This document shows positions 43,241 to 54,153 of a stretch of 64,000 bases of DNA, piece after piece. Below the pieces are notes generated by a model that was not told the DNA's origin, did no database searches, and worked only from the letters and a program-made list of their open reading frames with translations. This DNA comes from Nelumbo lutea. Lineage: Eukaryota; Streptophyta; Magnoliopsida; Proteales; Nelumbonaceae. Position 1 is the stretch's first letter. Each line of letters opens with the position of its first letter. The stretch is taken from NCBI GenBank assembly GCA_022828595.1, contig JAKGHH010000005.1:26052193-26116192 (forward strand), given 5' to 3'. A program made the position numbers and the translations under genes.

Positions 43241-43337
43241 TAAGTTCTACATTGCAGTATTTCCTCCCTTTTGTTTACTGACCGTGCAACCTCTCATCCC
43301 CAACCTCAAGAGTCAAGGCCCTGTAGCTGAAGAGTTC

Positions 43338-43518
43338 AAATCAGCCCCCCACAAGATTGCCTCCCACAACGTCCCACAGCACATTCCAGCCATGTATTGA
43401 GAACATCTCTCGATGATGACATCATCATTTCTGAGATTATCATCGGAAGATATTTTCAATACACAGCGAGGATGTGCTGTGGGAAGTTGTGGAGAGCAAT
43501 CTTGTGGGGGGCTGATTT
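43338..43518. repeat. 181-bp near-perfect foldback
   Basis: The first 23 bases AAATCAGCCCCCCACAAGA.. match exactly the complement of the last 23; the arms run about 80 bp each with few mismatches, through CCCACAGCACAT and GTATTGA, to a tiny loop around GATGACATCATC. No coding. Could be a foldback MITE or a small-RNA hairpin. Confidence 0.85.
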
Positions 43519-43929
43519 GGTCTCGTCCCTGAAAGCTACGTATACGTATTTTGCATCTTCTTAATATTTGTGAAGATTATCTTCATTGTTGAGTATAAAT
43601 TTGCTAATTTCAATCTTTAATTTGTTGATTTCAAGTTTAACAAGTTTTTTCAATCATGTTTATTATTGCTATTTGTAAATGTATTACTTAAGTTTTTTTA
43701 TCTATATTTTTATATTCTGGTCATTTTCAATCATGTTTATAATTGATTTCAAGTCTAACTTTTCTAACTGAAGTTTGGATTCCGGAACCTCACACCTTCC
43801 TACTTAGCCCATGGCAATATCTGCTTGCACCCTAGCCCCATGGCCAAGTCAGGTTAGTATACAAACACTAGAAATCGCCCTAATTCACATTGTACTGAAA
43901 CTAACCTAGATACATCAACCTCCCATAGG

Positions 43930-44222
43930 TGTTGTGCCAATTTCAAGGATCTCAATAAGGCTTGCCCCAAGGATGAATTCCCCTTCCCTAAGATGGAGAT
44001 ACTCATAGATGCAACGGCATCTATAATGATTATAACCAAATTAATCTTCATGGATACCTTAGATGTTCCCCATACAGCTTTCAAAACAGGAATTTCTACT
44101 ATCAACAAATTCACATTACATTCAAGAATGTTGGGGCTACTTATCAAGGGCAATGACATGTGTTTTTCAAATATGATATGATACACAAGAAAATAGAATA
44201 CTATATATGTTGATGATATTAT
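43930..44222 (+). pseudogene. Ty3/gypsy reverse transcriptase, 5' part
   Basis: Plus-strand translation shows FKDLNKACPKDEF, MEILIDATA, DVPHTAFKTG and YVDD (44206-44217), the fixed order of gypsy RT. Missing pieces and frame changes near 44100-44190 make it non-functional. CACTA-1 interrupts it five bases after the YVDD codons; RT resumes at 51825. Confidence 0.88.
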
Positions 44223-44234
44223 CACTACAACAAA

Positions 44235-44660
44235 AATGATCAAAGCCAGCGGACGTAGGACCGCCGGCTTAGACCTAAGGCAGCGGTCATGAATCCGCCC
44301 CCTAAACCACTGCCAGCCTAGGTCAAGACCGCCAGCTTAGACAAAAAAGACCGCCACCTTTGAGGTCCGGTCCGATGCGGTTCAATCATTTCTAAATGGG
44401 CGGTATGTCAAAACCGCCGGCTTAGAGTTAATAAAGGCGGCGGTCCTTAGGTCCATCGAAGTATTTCTTCCATTTTAAGGCAGTGGTCTGGACCGCCGGC
44501 TTAGATCTCTTTGGACTGCCACCTTAGGTCAGCCAAACTGTTGTTTCTATTTTTAGCTAACGGTCCGGACCGCCGGCTTAGATCTCTTTGGACCGCCGAC
44601 ATAAGTCTTTTTTTATGTCTAAGGCAACGGTTGTATGACCGCCAGCTTTGTCTTTTTTTT
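44235..44660. repeat. CACTA-1 left subterminal repeats
   Basis: Copies of CCGCCGGCTTAG or CCGCCAGCTTAG at 44261, 44329, 44414, 44493 and 44570, plus complementary GGCGGTCC forms. The right end (51720-51810) has GGCGGCGGCCTT, GACCGCCACG and GGACCGCCGG. In CACTA elements these are transposase-binding sites. Confidence 0.85.
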
Positions 44661-44859
44661 TCATTATTTATATCAATTTGATTTCTACATTTTTTAGTAC
44701 CTGTTTAATATAGATCTCATGACAAATAATACATAAAAATCAATTTAAATAAAAAAACTTTTAATTAAATTATTAATTATTGTAATATCCAAAACAAGTT
44801 GCTTATATACAATATCCAATTGACATATAAAACGGTACAAGGCATTTAAAAAAATCTTC

Positions 44860-45200
44860 TTGAATAATGTAACGCATCTTCAGATTTAACTCTAGCACCT
44901 ACAGCTATAGCAACAGTAGAGCCACCCTTCTCTGTTATTAGGTCTTCTTTTCCACTTTCTTCCAACCTAACAACTTGAACAAATCTCTTGGTCATCTATT
45001 TTATGAAGCCACTAGATATTGAGACTGGATTTCGGTGCTCATTGCCACCAACAACGGGGACAGCCATCAAGCTAGCTTGCTATTTCCTTCATGGCTTTCT
45101 GGTGATCCTTGTAAAAATCGAAATCATCCAGGATGGACACATCAATTTCATAATTCTTGAAAATGTTCAAGATAATCTTAGATGCGTTACATTGTTTTCA
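44860..45200 (-). pseudogene. Unidentified coding-like fragment in CACTA-1
   Basis: Minus-strand frames alternate between a piece with NYEIDVSILDDFDFYKDHQ (about 45130) and one with MAVPVVGGNEHRNPVSISSG and TEKGGSTVAIAVGARV (about 45070-44890). Composition looks coding, but the family was not recognised. Could be a third captured gene. Confidence 0.35.
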
Positions 45201-46141
45201 TAAAAATGAAGATAATCTTCACAAAACTCACATGGGCACTACATCAAAAGCAAACAAATAAAACACAACCCACGAATTCATTTGCCATTGTTTTCATGAA
45301 CTGGCAACTCAGACTCAAACCCATGTTGTCATTCTTCTCGGGTCCAAGATTTTACCATTGCACCATGAAATGGCCTCTATTATAGATACCAAAAATAAAA
45401 GGAAAAAAAAAAGAAAAAATGGCCTCTATTGCACCTAGGAACTATTTAATATGGCAAAAAACAACATATTCAGTCCTCCTACGTTATCAATAAAACAGGG
45501 AAGCTAGCCACCATTGGGACAGTCAAGATCTGCTTCAAACACTGGTGTGTAAAACGAACTACATAACCAATCACGAGTGAACATGCCGGTGTTCCGTACA
45601 CATGGATCCCACATGTGCCCGTGTTTGCAGTAGATCCAAAGTCCCATTTGGAACTATTAAAATACAAATAGCATGGTCATGGTACTAGGGGCAGTTGGCA
45701 TACTTTAATGTTTCAATGAATGTTGTAGATGCATTTGAAACATGACCATCATGTCTTCTTAAACGGTTAAGAGTCTGGCAAGTAAGACCTCCTCAAGCAA
45801 TTCAGCTGACACCTGGAGTAAGATGAGTGACAAAATCATGAAATAATGAGAATAGCAGAAGCACTTTCTAAATTACAATACAACTAACACCAATGTTTTT
45901 TTTTGGAGGGGGTAGATTAGAAGTCTTAGAACTGAAAAAGAAAACTTCAAATTCCAGTGGTGAATTAGATGAAAAATTTAAGTCTATGTTATTTCATAAT
46001 TTCATTAAAAAAGGAGAAGATCACACCAAGTTGCACGGCTACCATTCAATGACAACATTAATCATTTATGTGGTTTAATGTATATCTATATCCTCAGAGT
46101 TTCATTGTTGAGATCATAAGACAAAAGAAAATGGTTGATAC

Positions 46142-46265
46142 CTTTTGCACTTCACCATTCACTCTAAAGTCTCCATCGATAGGCACTATCTTGCAAATGG
46201 TTGCACCAGCCTCAAAGGCTTCTCCATATGTTCCTTCACCAATCTTGATAATACTGTTTGGATCA
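46142..46265 (-). pseudogene. Haspin kinase exon (glycine loop and VAIK-region), captured
   Basis: 124 bp, acceptor GGGATCAG, donor AAG/GTATCA. Encodes DPNSIIKIGEGTYGEAF (glycine-rich loop) and ICKIVPIDGDFRVNGEVQK, a stretch diagnostic for haspin, the histone H3 Thr3 kinase of mitosis. Open in frame. The rest of the catalytic domain is not seen, so no active kinase is encoded. Confidence 0.85.
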
Positions 46266-46701
46266 CTGATCCCAAGAAAGTTTCAAATTTCCATTAAATG
46301 CAATGTCATCTTCCTAAATTATATCAAACAAACACTTTTCTTTTTCTTTATCAATAAGCAAAAAATGTTATTCTTGGCACCAAATAATTAGATAGTTTGG
46401 AGTTGTTGAGCTCATAAAATGCATTTCCAAATTCTACAATGGAAGGAAAGGAGAAAATATAAAAGGAAACATATGACCAATATCATATTATGTATTCAAG
46501 TTGAAACATGCTGACACCTTCACACAAATTTAAAATAAAAGAAAGAACAAGGATCCTTATGCATCTTCTGATAAATCATCACTGAAAATAACAGAATACT
46601 ACCATAACACTGACTCAAATGACATCCAACAACAATAATCCAGAATTAAGAGGATAAAGGACAACTAAAAAAGAATTCAAGCACTTTGGGAAGAAACCAA
46701 C

Positions 46702-46995
46702 CAATACTGGGAGAAGACATCCAATAATGTTGAAGGAGCCGATTGCCCACAAATTGTTAACAATGTTGCAAATGAGACCTTATGATCACCATCCAGGGTT
46801 TCAAATTCTGATATCAGAGATAGATTTTTAAGTCTTTTTCCAATATCTTCACAGTTGTCATCACCCGTACTCAGACCTTCCATGTGTGTCTGTGAGCAAG
46901 TATTCCCTTCAACCACAGTGTTGGATATAGAAGGAAAATCTGAAGATATATCAAAAGAAACATGTTCCTGAGGTCTTGTAGAGTTGGAAACATCA
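46702..46995 (-). pseudogene. Haspin exon upstream of the kinase loop, captured
   Basis: 294 bp fully open, acceptor TTGCAG, donor TATTG/GTTGGT. Contains RLKNLSLISEFE and LLTICGQSAPSTLLDVFSQ, resembling the region just before the haspin kinase domain. Its split codon completes with the first base of 46142-46265, so the exon pair still splices in frame. Confidence 0.75.
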
Positions 46996-48371
46996 CTGCA
47001 AATTGATAATAACTAGGACTAGATTGCAGTATCCCATACAAATAATTGGGATGTGTGCAGCCTTGCTGAGTTCAGGCTAAAAATACAAAATAAAAATACA
47101 TTTTTACTTCTGTATGGAAAAGCAATATGTTGAGTTTTGAGAACTCAAACCACATGCCCCAAAGGTTTGATGAGTTTTGGAAGCTTAAACCTATCAAATA
47201 GCAGGGGCAATATGTTGAGCTTGTCCTGTCTTCTGTAATGTACAAAGAGATTGCAGCAAAGCGAGGAGGGTGTACGTTGGGCACTTCACAGTGGTTTTCA
47301 TGGCAAAACAAGGTGATTCACTGGGGTAACTGCATGATATAGATTCACTTATTCTATTGATCCAGGAGACATGACTACTTAACACGCACCTCACTCTAAG
47401 TAATATATGTTTTGCTGTTCCTGTAAATTAAACCTGATATATAGATATGGATTTATGCTTTAATTTAGTTCTTTACACTGAAGTTTCTCTTTTATAGCTG
47501 CAAATTAGTAAAGGCTCTTGTGAAGTTCATAACCCAGTTCCTTCAACCCCTGGTCTTGTCATCATCACAGTATTGAATGTGGGAAGCCATGACAGGTATT
47601 CACGAATTAATCTCAAGCTCTGGGGTCTGCAGATTACCTAGCTATTAATTTAGTTGAATCGATCCATTGTTGGATTTACATTACAAAATGCACCTTGGAC
47701 TTCGAGTATGTGAATATAAACCACCTATGGTCGTCTGTACTTACACACTTGAAGGTGCATGCATTTCTATTTAGGTGCAGGTCTGCACCAGAATCTCATT
47801 TACATGTTAGCAATATTCTCAAACTCGGATCAGACACAAAGGGTCACAGCTCGAATATTGGTTCGATTGTCTGATTTGATAATTCACCAACTTGTTCCAA
47901 TAAAAATACAAAATAAAAAATATATATCTAGATTATATTTTTAGAACTTTTTTTATATCAAAAGAGGTCCAAAACAATAGTATTATAGCTAGATGCATAT
48001 ATTTGAGATTTGTTCGAGCAAGTCAACATTTCTAAGAACTGGGTTCCAAGAAAGAAGTGAAGAAGTGTGTAGCCTAAAAATCAATTTTTCCACATATAGT
48101 TTTTCCATACAGAAGTGAGAATGTGTGCAGCCTGAACTAAGTAGGTTCCTTTCAACAACTTGACTGCACCTAGTTTTTCCAGTGGGTTGTTCCAACTTTA
48201 CTCAAAATTCCAGGTAATAAATTATTCTTTCTTCTATATGTTACATGTATGTGTGAAGTGATTACTATAAAAAGAAGGCAATCAGCTTAAAACTTAACCA
48301 ATTAGAAAAATAAAAATAAAAGATTTCAAATATAACATCAAATATTGAAGGATAACAGATGCAGAGCCAGC

Positions 48372-48576
48372 ACATACCTTTCGTGCAGTTGCTCTCCAGG
48401 ACTGAAACCCTGTCCAAGCATTCTCCATTCCAATCTCTGTAGGAGAAGGCTTCATCAGCTGTGCTAGCACTGGAATTCTCCTTGTGAGTATGGTTCCAGA
48501 GCTCCTCAACCTTCTCTAGAAAGCTATAACTTCTTGTTATCTGTAATTTCTTTAAAGAGGTGCCACTTCCATTCAT
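48372..48576 (-). pseudogene. Possible N-terminal exon in CACTA-1
   Basis: Open minus-strand frame starting MNGSGTSLKKLQITRSYSF with LEKVEELWNH and a donor CGAAAG/GTATGT at its end. Phase does not fit the haspin exon at 46995 without a one-base shift. Might be the haspin N-terminal part or another gene; not identified. Confidence 0.4.
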
Positions 48577-48799
48577 GTTTCAACTGAGGATGGATTGCAG
48601 AAACATCCCGAGGATGTGCAACTTGTCAACCAACTCATGATCCCAGTACCCAAGTGATCACCTAAGTTGGTCCCTTTCCTTTCCATATGTGCATCAAAAT
48701 TGTAAATAAGGGCTTACAAATTTTGGTTGAGACTCAGGTTCAACAAGGAAAGATGCAGCCTCTGGAGAAGGCTTATTAAAGACAAATACGGGCTTACAA

Positions 48800-48943
48800 A
48801 TTTTGGTTGGGACTCAACGCTGGTGATACATGAGTGCATAATAGAGCTAGTCTTATAAGTTGGCAGGCTTCTTTTTCATCAAATTCACTCAATTTTGGGT
48901 CAATGAGTTCAATCTCACAGTTATTTTCATGTAGATTCCACGC
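48800..48943 (-). pseudogene. Receptor kinase exon, C-lobe end (captured)
   Basis: After acceptor CATTTAG: AWNLHENNCEIELIDPKLSE and LIRLALLCTHVSPAL, typical of subdomains X-XI in LRR receptor kinases with a malectin domain. The frame is lost after SPNQNL. A block with GGCTTACAAATTTTGGTTG is duplicated at 48713 and 48789. Confidence 0.78.
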
Positions 48944-49032
48944 CTAAATGATCAAACAAAAATGAAAAACACAGTAAGGGATTATATGTCTATAAATAGT
49001 GCAAGTGACAACAACAAATTTCATTTTTTTAC

Positions 49033-49182
49033 CAATTCAAGAAGATATATCTTCTCTGGATCCAAGCTGGAGTAAAAATTTGGCTGTCCACTAATGATCT
49101 CTAGAACAACAATACTATATCCAAACACATCAGCCTTCTCAGTTAGATGCCCACGCAAAGCATACTCTGATGCCAAATAGCC
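49033..49182 (-). pseudogene. Receptor kinase exon, activation segment end (captured)
   Basis: Encodes YLASEYALRGHLTEKADVFG (APE changed to ASE) and LEIISGQPNF with YLLEL; donor TTG/GTAAAA. The acceptor side reads TTAATTG rather than the usual AG, so splicing may be lost. Confidence 0.82.
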
Positions 49183-49300
49183 AATTAACAGACATCAACC
49201 AAAACTGATGTTACTTTGTTATATAGACCAAGGATCATAAATATAAAGAAAAAGTAAATGAAGATAGAAAAGTGATGTAAGTAATGCTTTCGGTGATTAC

Positions 49301-49529
49301 ATTGTTCTGGCAACTCGGGTACTAATGCGGGTCTTCTTGTCATCATACAACTTGGCCAAACAAAAATCCAAAATTTTGGGATTTAAGTCAGCATCAAGTA
49401 GAATATTACTAGCCTTGACATCTCTGTGTACAATCCTAGGTCTTGACTCTTCATGAAGATAAGCTAGCCCTTTTGCTGCTCCCAAGCATATATTATAATG
49501 GGTGTGCCAATCAAGATTCAAAGTATTTC
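49301..49529 (-). pseudogene. Receptor kinase exon, catalytic loop (captured)
   Basis: Acceptor TTTTCAG, donor AAT/GTAATC. Encodes [40 protein letters not shown] with the HRD catalytic loop intact, then DFC in place of the DFG motif. In functional kinases DFG binds magnesium; the change argues against catalysis. Confidence 0.88.
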
Positions 49530-49597
49530 CTGAAAATCAGTGGCATCATTTGGATATATATATATATATATGTATGTATGTATGCGAATACGTTTTT

Positions 49598-49727
49598 ATA
49601 ATTTGACAAGGTTACGTTGTTAAACTGCAGATATGGTAGCAATCTCTATTACAAGTTGACTTCTTCCTTGATGGGATGCCACAGAGAGTTGTTGCACAAC
49701 CATTAACCTCCCATCTAAAAGTACGCC
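49598..49727 (-). pseudogene. Receptor kinase exon, N-lobe (captured)
   Basis: After acceptor TCTATAG: GVLLDGRLMVVQQLSVASHQ, then a stop at the point where VQHRN is expected, then RNLVKLY. The invariant lysine of the VAVK motif is Gln. So the ATP-binding lobe is broken in two ways. Confidence 0.8.
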
Positions 49728-50343
49728 CTATAGAAATCATAAAATTCAACTTAAAGTCCTTATTAGTATATGTACATATAAACGAGAAGACTTCTTCGGT
49801 TTACAAAATATTCAAAAACCATGAAACCAAGAATTATAAGGATTTATTTGGAGAAAATATAAGCAACAAATAACAAAAGGAATTCTCCCCTTACATGCTT
49901 AGTTATGTATCACACACAAATGTGCAAGCATATATATGGCTGTAAGAGAAAGATGTTCAAGGATAAACCGGAAGGTAAGGTCTGATATGATACCCTTTTC
50001 ATGTCACTTATTGAAAATCCATTATATTATAATGCCAGACAATAATTCCATGTTTTGTGCCATAGAAAGAAATGAACCAAAAACTTCCAAGGAGGAGGCT
50101 CGTGATCCCTAGCAAGCCTATTTGTTTTTCCTAGTGGTTATGATCATCTTTCTAACCCTGAGTTCCAAATCAATTCTGTCTTTCCCTCACTTATTGTGGT
50201 TGTTGGTGGAAGGCCACTAACAGTTGGTGTGAAGTCTGACCAATAAATCCATAATCAGTAATTTAAAAAAATAAAATAAAACACCTGATTCTTTACATTC
50301 ATTCATTAAAATAGATTCATCCATCAATTCCTAATATATTAGC

Positions 50344-50541
50344 TGAAGTTACAGACAGGGCAGAGATAGATGGTCCATAGTAACCTTGTTCAGGTATGCA
50401 ACAAGTACCTTTTCCAGCCCAGAAAAGATGAATTTCAAGAAAGTTCTCAGGTACGTTGGCCTTAAATTCTTTCTGAACAGCTTTATTAGAGGCCCCACCT
50501 GCCTCCTTTCTTATATCAAAGTCTTTTAATTGTAGATTACT
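50344..50541 (-). pseudogene. Malectin-domain exon of the receptor kinase (captured)
   Basis: 198 bp, open throughout, acceptor TTTTAG. Contains KDFDIRKEAGGASNKAVQKE, NFLEIHLFWAGKGTCCIP and YGPSISALSV, the end of the extracellular malectin domain in LRR receptor kinases. It keeps its order and orientation relative to the kinase exons; the transmembrane exon between 49728 and 50343 was not found. No clear GT donor at the inner edge. Confidence 0.85.
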
Positions 50542-51700
50542 CTAAAACATTGAAAACATAGCTTTAACAACCAAGAAAATCTTTTGGAGCATCAGGTATA
50601 TATAGACAAACTAAAAACACATAAAGATTAACAAATATGCATGAAACTTAACGGTTTTTTTTTTTTGTTTGCTTCTGGTGTTTTGTAAGTAAGATAAACT
50701 TGAGAGATTCAACAATTGAAATATGAGTTCAAGACCCATGGCAAGAAATTTTATTCAAAGATTCTCTTCTGATGTTTCTTTTATTAAACCTTTTAAGTTG
50801 TGGACAAAAAACCCTTATAAGCTCCATTTAGTATACTCCAATGAGAGAACGGAAAGTTGCCATTTATTAAAAGACACATATACGAGTTGTGTTATCTATA
50901 TATACAATTTAATTTAAGGTTGATCTATATTCTCATTAATGGATGGGTTCAACTAATTAGAAACGGGTTGAAATAACAATGCAGCTTCATGGATTCAATG
51001 ACATAGACCTAGTATAATATATGCATACCTATATATAAATGTCAAAAACATGCCTTCCAAGACTTTCCAAGATTCTGAGCTTGCATCACTGATTTTTGTC
51101 TCTGCAAACCAAAGGCTTACTGTAGATTCCATTCTCCAAACCTAGACAGGGGAAAAACACGCCTTTTATTTATAGGAAATGATATACTGTGTGCACAGAA
51201 GCATTTAAAACAGGGGAAAACACAAGCATTGTATCGTGGTTTCCCATCAGAACATATTGACCTAGAAAACACAATCCCACCCAATCCTTGTGTGCACAGG
51301 AACATTTAAAATAGGGGAAAAAACACAAGCATCATACCTTTGATGTAGTTCTCAGTAGATTTTTTATTAATGCAGAACAATAGAAAACCTTCTCTTCTCC
51401 TACTCGAACGAACAAGGGTCGAATATTTCTTTGTTAATCCCGTTCAATCAAAGAAAAAAGGAAAGAAGTCATCCTCCTTCACAAGCAAACAACGAACAAG
51501 TTCGATGCTAGTTTGGAGTCGCGCCATGCTTGTTTTCCCTAAAGAAGTCGTCCTTCTCTTCATCAAAGTGGTCTCTTCTTCGTCAAAAGGTTATGCTGCA
51601 AAAGGCTCTCCGCGAACACTTTGTTTTGTTGAAGAGGAATCTCAATATTCACGCAGGAAGAGTATTTTTGACTTCCCCGCATGCCTTCCCTAGAACGCCG
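50542..51700. other. CACTA-1 right interior, nothing firmly identified
   Basis: Short open frames on both strands (about 50723-50917, 51370-51693) with no domain. A repeat ACACAAGCAT..GGGGAAAA occurs at about 51210 and 51310. Confidence 0.4.
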
Positions 51701-51824
51701 CGCCAAATGCCAAATCGGATTTAGGCGGCGGCCTTGCAATGACCGCCACGTCAGACATTACTATAGTGGCAGTCACTAGGACCGCCGGTTCTAAACCGCC
51801 GCTTTGCTCGTTTTTCTTGTAGTG

Positions 51825-52259
51825 TATGGTGAAAGCAAAGAAAAATGATGATCACAATGAGGTTCTTAAGAGAGTCTTCACAAGGTGAAAATAGTATAAT
51901 ATGAGCTAGGCTGAACCCACAAGTGTGCCTGTAGAGTAGAATTAGAAAAATTCTTTGGGTACAAAGTTGATCAAGTAAGCATTCATCCTAGTGATGCAAA
52001 GGTGAAGGCAGTCTTAGAACTCCCTCCACCTTATTAGGTAATGTTTCCAATCTATGTAGATTTATCACGTCTCCCCTCCTTAAATAACAAATAAGGCTAA
52101 CAGTTTCCAATGGTCAAACGAACATAATTGAGCCTTTGAAGCACCAACTATGTCCCCTCCCTAGATCGGCAAAGAGTTCAATTTATACATCACATCCAGC
52201 TAAGAAGCCATAAGGTGCCTTATTGCGCACGATACCATTGAAGGTCAGGAATGTCTTAT
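51825..52259 (+). pseudogene. Ty3/gypsy reverse transcriptase, 3' part
   Basis: Resumes the RT cut by CACTA-1: VKAKKNDDHNEVL, then LGYKVDQVSIHPSDAKVKAV and the ELPPP boundary of RT and RNase H, then a degraded stretch ending before CACTA-2. Stops and frame changes present. Confidence 0.82.
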
Positions 52260-52349
52260 CACTACAAGAAAATTGATAAATAGCGACAGTTTTAAAAGGG
52301 GCTAATTGGCAATTGCCGCTAAAATTAATATTCTATAGCGGTACTGCCA

Positions 52350-52530
52350 CCCTAAGACAGGATGGAGTGGCGCTACAAGCAGGGCACGAATTAGGGTGCT
52401 ACTTCCCCCTCTTCCTCTTCCTCTTCCTCTTCCCTTTCTCACTCTCTTCCCGCCCTATTTCTCTCTCTCGCACTTACTCTCTCACATATGAAATCTCACC
52501 CAACAATGACGCTGGCATTAGGTAACCTCT
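52350..52530 (+). other. Possible captured first exon/5' UTR
   Basis: CTTCCTCTTC-rich tract typical of a 5' UTR, then an open stretch ending in GGCATTAG/GTAACCTCTC, a good donor site. No protein similarity recognised. Confidence 0.3.
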
Positions 52531-52972
52531 CTCTCTCTCTCTCCAGATGATTATAGTTGAAACTGATTATGATCTGGTAATATTTATTGAAGAATAAGAA
52601 ATTTATAATTTGTTAATGGATTGCAGATTTGATTATCCGACTTTGACAAAATAAGAAAGAAACAATTGTTCAACCTTTCCTTTTAATTCCTTTTGTCCAG
52701 TAGTTGCGAGTAGTAGGGGATCCTTGAAGTTCAAAGGTCGTCTGTGTTCTTTTTTCATTTAGTGAAGTGGTGACTAATCAATTGATGATAGTGATAGACA
52801 AAGGACAACAAACCAGATCCTAGCTTTCTATTTTTAGGTTTTATCAACAAGAATGCAACCATTCGTCATTTGTCCTATTTATTGTTAATATTTCACTTTC
52901 CTAGTGTCATCCACACTATTTTTTAAGTTTTTTCTTCTAGCTATTCTAGCTACTGCCAACAATTAAAGGGGA

Positions 52973-53324
52973 TGTTTGGAATTGTGCTTGTTTTTCAAAA
53001 AAAACGGTGCCACGTCGGATCTATATAGGCGTTTCAACAAATGCCATGTATCTCATTGTTTGGTTCAGCCAATTATTAAAAAATTTGGTGTTTCATGCAT
53101 CAGTGAACCATTTCCCCCAACGGTTGACTGATGTGTATCCTATGTGGTGCTTACCTGTCAGCACATACATGAAAAACGGTGATAAAAATCACCTTACCAA
53201 ACAGCATACTGTTGCTCACTGCCTATGTGGCAGAAGCGTTTTTTGTGAAAAACAGGTCTTGGAAGCATGGATTTTTTTTCTTGAAAATCGGTCTCAAAAA
53301 GCGCCCACACTTCCAAACACCTTG
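52973..53324. mobile_element. MITE-like element inside CACTA-2
   Basis: Left GATGTTTGGAATTGTGCTTG and right, inverted, GGTGTTTGGAAGTGTGGGCG; about 350 bp. Target duplication unclear. Confidence 0.5.
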
Positions 53325-54074
53325 AAAGATTGTGAACTCACCTTTTCTTGTTAGGCTTCAGCTGTTATTGTAGCTAGGAGGTTTCAACCCGCAATGAGTT
53401 ATCCCCAAGTCGGATTATAAAAAATTTTCAAATATTATTGAAACTATTCAAATTTCTCATAAATTAAAAGTAATTATTGAAAATTCTTATAAATTATAGG
53501 AAATCCGCATAAATTATAGAAAATTACCAGAATTCATCAGTAAATTATAAAAAATTAACATATTCCATTATTAAAACCAAGGTTACTTTGAAATTTGAAA
53601 ACTTTAGAAAAATGTATTGATATTCTTCATGTAAACCTTTAAAACCTTTGATTAAGTGATCTTTTTCGGTGAACATGTGAATTTATCTTCATATTAGACA
53701 TTTTTCTGAAGCATCACTAATTAAGCAAAAGACATTGACGTAAAGTTGATTGATTGCTAAATAACCCCCATGAGATATTAATCCTGTGTTAATGAGTTGG
53801 TGGGGGGTTACAAGGTCCTCATGAGCTTGTAATCAGTAGATTGTAAGCTTCAGGTTGGATAGGGTTAAAGCACTCATCTTATAATCTTGTACTATACTAG
53901 GACCCATGGATCAATGGACAAAACAACTTGGTCATGGTCCCTTGGCTTCCATGAAGGCTCTTGAACTACAGTTTAATTTTGATTTCCTTTTCCTATAACT
54001 CATCAATGTAGTTCTACTTCTACATAATATTCGATTTACTATTTATTATATTATGATATTTGTGTAATTTCTAG

Positions 54075-54153
54075 GTATCAAGTGATGAAGCTATTGAGAC
54101 TGCAAAGCTTCTTGCTCTGAAGGAATTGCTACTATATTCTATCTCCAAAAGAA
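54075..54153 (+). pseudogene. Cysteine synthase (OAS-TL) exon fragment, captured
   Basis: After acceptor TTTCTAG: VSSDEAIETAKLLALKE, a segment diagnostic for O-acetylserine (thiol) lyase, the PLP enzyme making cysteine from O-acetylserine and sulfide. The next residues no longer match, missing a Gly codon and the following Gly-rich loop. Plus strand, opposite to the copia; no other OAS-TL exon found. Confidence 0.8.

Larger units (their letters stand above)
44223..51824. mobile_element. CACTA-1: gene-carrying CACTA (En/Spm) element
   Basis: Starts CACTACAACAAAAATGA and ends as the inverse of CACTACAAGAAAAACGA; the 3-bp target duplication TAT lies at 44220-44222 and 51825-51827. Subterminal repeats with the core ACCGCCGGCTTAG occur near both ends. 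No transposase domain was found in its 7602 bp. Instead it holds exons of a haspin kinase and of a malectin-LRR receptor kinase, both on the minus strand. This fits a non-autonomous, gene-capturing CACTA. Confidence 0.93.

Noticed and set aside
51370..51693. A 107-codon plus-strand frame near the right end of CACTA-1
   Set aside because: No recognisable domain; overlapping frames on the same strand are also open, so it is probably chance in GC-balanced subterminal sequence.
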